This document shows, piece after piece, positions 7,231 to 8,018 of a stretch of 8,018 nt of DNA. Origin of the DNA: Verrucomicrobia bacterium 12-59-8. GTDB taxonomy: Bacteria > Verrucomicrobiota > Verrucomicrobiae > Verrucomicrobiales > Verrucomicrobiaceae. Positions within the stretch are counted from its first letter, which is position 1. Every line of letters starts with the position of its first letter. A program made the translations under genes and the position numbers. Where the stretch lies: contig NCCR01000364.1 of the NCBI GenBank assembly GCA_002279765.1, positions 1 through 8,018 of the forward strand. Reading direction: 5' to 3'. The notes below the pieces were generated by a model. It did not search any database, had not been told where the DNA came from, and was given only the letters and a program-made list of their open reading frames with translations.

Positions 7231-7426
7231 TCTTTACCGCCTTTCCCCATGTCTGGCCTGCCTCTCAGGCCCCCTCGTGGTTCTCCCGCTTGGCATTTTG
7301 GGAAACGTAGCAGCCGCGCATGGCAGTCAATACCCTGCCCGCGCCAAGTCTCCGTGTTGGGTATGACAACACCACGCTTCACCGGCTGCATTTCACGTTC
7401 CCAATCCCATCGGGGAGAAACCAAAC

Positions 7427-7432
7427 AAGGAG
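7427..7432 (+). promoter_or_regulatory. Shine-Dalgarno sequence deciding the start of the 81-residue protein
   Basis: AAGGAG is followed by a 5-nt spacer (TCTTT) and the ATG at 7438. This fixes the start there rather than at the in-frame ATG at 7249, whose intervening 63 codons look non-coding (rich in Arg, Ser and Pro with no family-like pattern). Confidence 0.85.
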
Positions 7433-7437
7433 TCTTT

Positions 7438-7683
7438 ATGAACAACAAACCAGCACATGAAATCAAAGTCGGCGGCATCAGAGCCACCATCTGGCTGAAC
7501 GAGGCCAACGGGAAATCTCACTACAGCGTCACCGTCTCCCGCATCTACAAGGCAGGGGATGAATTCAAGCAAACTACCAGCTTCAGCCGCTCAGTTCTGC
7601 CAAAGCTATACGAAGCGATTTTGAAGGCCGATCACTGGATTGCACTGCGCGAGCCCACCATTCCTGAACCGGCAGTTGCCTAG
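7438..7683 (+). CDS. Small conserved hypothetical protein (81 residues)
   Basis: The protein starts MNNKPAHEIKVGGIRATIW and contains HYSVTVSRIYKAGDEFKQTT, then SFSRSVLPKLYEAILKADHWI. It has no signal peptide or membrane segment. The alternation of VGGIRATIW, YSVTVSRIY and KQTTSFS suggests a small beta-sheet followed by a helix. From memory, short hypothetical proteins with the pattern VTVSRxYKxGDEWKxTxSF, a helix and HxWI occur widely in Planctomycetes/Verrucomicrobia-like genomes, often in accessory regions; no function is known to me. It has an excellent ribosome binding site and its own downstream terminator, so it is probably a single-gene unit outside the defence operon, divergent from it. 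Confidence 0.8.
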   Translation: MNNKPAHEIKVGGIRATIWLNEANGKSHYSVTVSRIYKAGDEFKQTTSFSRSVLPKLYEAILKADHWIALREPTIPEPAVA

Positions 7684-7696
7684 CCGCAGCCCCTCG

Positions 7697-7723
7697 AAGC
7701 CGCGCTTTATTGCGCGGCTTTTT
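7697..7723 (+). terminator. Intrinsic terminator of the small gene
   Basis: A perfect 9-bp stem AAGCCGCGC / GCGCGGCTT (7697-7705 and 7712-7720) encloses the loop TTTATT and runs directly into a T-tract ending at 7723. It starts 14 nt after the TAG of the small gene. The stop codon of the convergent DUF2130 gene (7709-7707) lies in the loop. There is no T-tract on the other strand, so it acts mainly for rightward transcription. Confidence 0.88.
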
Positions 7724-8018
7724 CTGTTTCTGAGCCATCGCCCAGCGCTGGCATTGAAAGTCCGCTGATCTCTTGCAGACTGCGGCCCGCGATCCCTTGC
7801 AGGTCTCCATACATGCCAGCAGTGGATTCAATGACCCCGCGAATCTGCTCTTCGCGCTTCGCCCACATCCGCGTCATCTGCTTGCGTTCCTTTTCCAGAT
7901 CGTCGTGCATGTCTGAGAACTTCTCCACGATGGCCTCGATACGGTGCTTGAAGCGCGGCCCCGTCAGGTATTGATACACAAGTTCCATTTTGGTTTGCTG
8001 CCCTTCGCCCGCTTGCCG
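7707..8018 (-). CDS. DUF2130-family protein, C-terminal fragment (runs off right edge)
   Basis: The frame is open to the right edge: 103 residues are visible, beginning with RQAGEGQQTK before the first internal Met at 7988. The segment KMELVYQYLTGPRFKHRIEA, with IVEKFSDMHDDLEKERKQM after it and then WAKREEQIRGV, matches what I know of the C-terminal part of DUF2130 proteins, which are coiled-coil proteins of unknown function often found in accessory regions. Family proteins are around 400 residues or more, so most of the gene lies to the right, and the Met at 7988 is an internal residue, not the start. The end (GLSMPALGDGSETEKAAQ) is polar and probably disordered. The stop TAA at 7709-7707 falls in the loop of the convergent gene's terminator. 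Confidence 0.85.
   Translation of the reverse strand, partial: RQAGEGQQTKMELVYQYLTGPRFKHRIEAIVEKFSDMHDDLEKERKQMTRMWAKREEQIRGVIESTAGMYGDLQGIAGRSLQEISGLSMPALGDGSETEKAAQ

Larger units (their letters stand above)
7164..7437. other. Divergent intergenic region
   Basis: This 274-bp gap lies between the leftward Fic gene and the rightward small gene. It holds the leftward promoter and the direct repeat listed separately, and a small inverted repeat GGCCTG-CCTCT-CAGGCC (7255-7271) without a T-tract. I found no convincing rightward -35/-10 pair for the small gene and no coding frame that looks real. Confidence 0.6.

Noticed and set aside
7255..7271. Inverted repeat GGCCTG-CCTCT-CAGGCC as a terminator or att site
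   Set aside because: The stem is only 6 bp, with no T-tract on either strand and no integrase or second copy seen in the window.
7249..7437. N-terminal extension of the small gene to an ATG at 7249
   Set aside because: There is no ribosome site at 7249, the extension looks non-coding, and AAGGAG sits ideally before ATG 7438.
7212..7508. 98-codon minus-strand open frame over the divergent region
   Set aside because: It overlaps the well-supported small gene and the promoter region, with no family-like sequence.
1..8018. CRISPR arrays, tRNA, rRNA and insertion sequences
   Set aside because: No regularly spaced repeats, tRNA-like cloverleaf, rRNA segment or transposase motif was seen on either strand.

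Overview
The window reads as part of a bacterial accessory (defence-island) locus. Taxonomy cannot be fixed from the sequence. Base composition is mixed: spot counts give about 55% GC in the Fic gene and about 40-43% near the left edge. The small + strand gene at 7438-7683 resembles short hypothetical proteins I associate with Planctomycetes/Verrucomicrobia-type genomes, which is only a weak hint.

From right to left (the direction of transcription of most genes) the layout is as follows. (1) 7707-8018, minus: the C-terminal end of a DUF2130-family protein, cut by the window edge. (2) 7438-7683, plus: an 81-residue hypothetical protein with a strong Shine-Dalgarno sequence and its own intrinsic terminator, convergent with the DUF2130 gene. 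(3) 7164-7437: a divergent intergenic region holding a near-consensus sigma70-type promoter reading leftward and an 11-bp-period direct repeat. (4) A compact minus-strand operon: Fic-family protein (7163-6078), SNF2-type helicase (6081-3314, broken into three reading-frame pieces), PrrC/RloC-like AAA_13 ATPase (3309-958) and the N-terminal half of a type III (Mod-like) adenine DNA methyltransferase (961 to beyond base 1). Fic/helicase and ATPase/Mod junctions are both 4-bp ATGA overlaps, and the inferred helicase/ATPase junction is 4 nt, so this is one tightly coupled transcription unit.

The likely theme is phage defence. Mod would mark host DNA, and a Res endonuclease gene is predicted just beyond the left edge. 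The SNF2 protein would translocate or remodel DNA. The ATPase carries a Rad50-like CxxC hook in its middle and a candidate Arg-Glu-His triad near its C-terminus, so it may be an anticodon nuclease held in check by the restriction system, as PrrC is by a type I enzyme. The Fic protein carries an intact AMPylation motif and an N-terminal inhibitory motif, so it may act as a second regulated effector. The combination of a PrrC/RloC-like protein and a Fic protein inside a type III modification operon is the most interesting point. The helicase appears to carry two internal deletions that shift the frame, so the system may be partly inactivated in this isolate, or the assembly may be faulty there.
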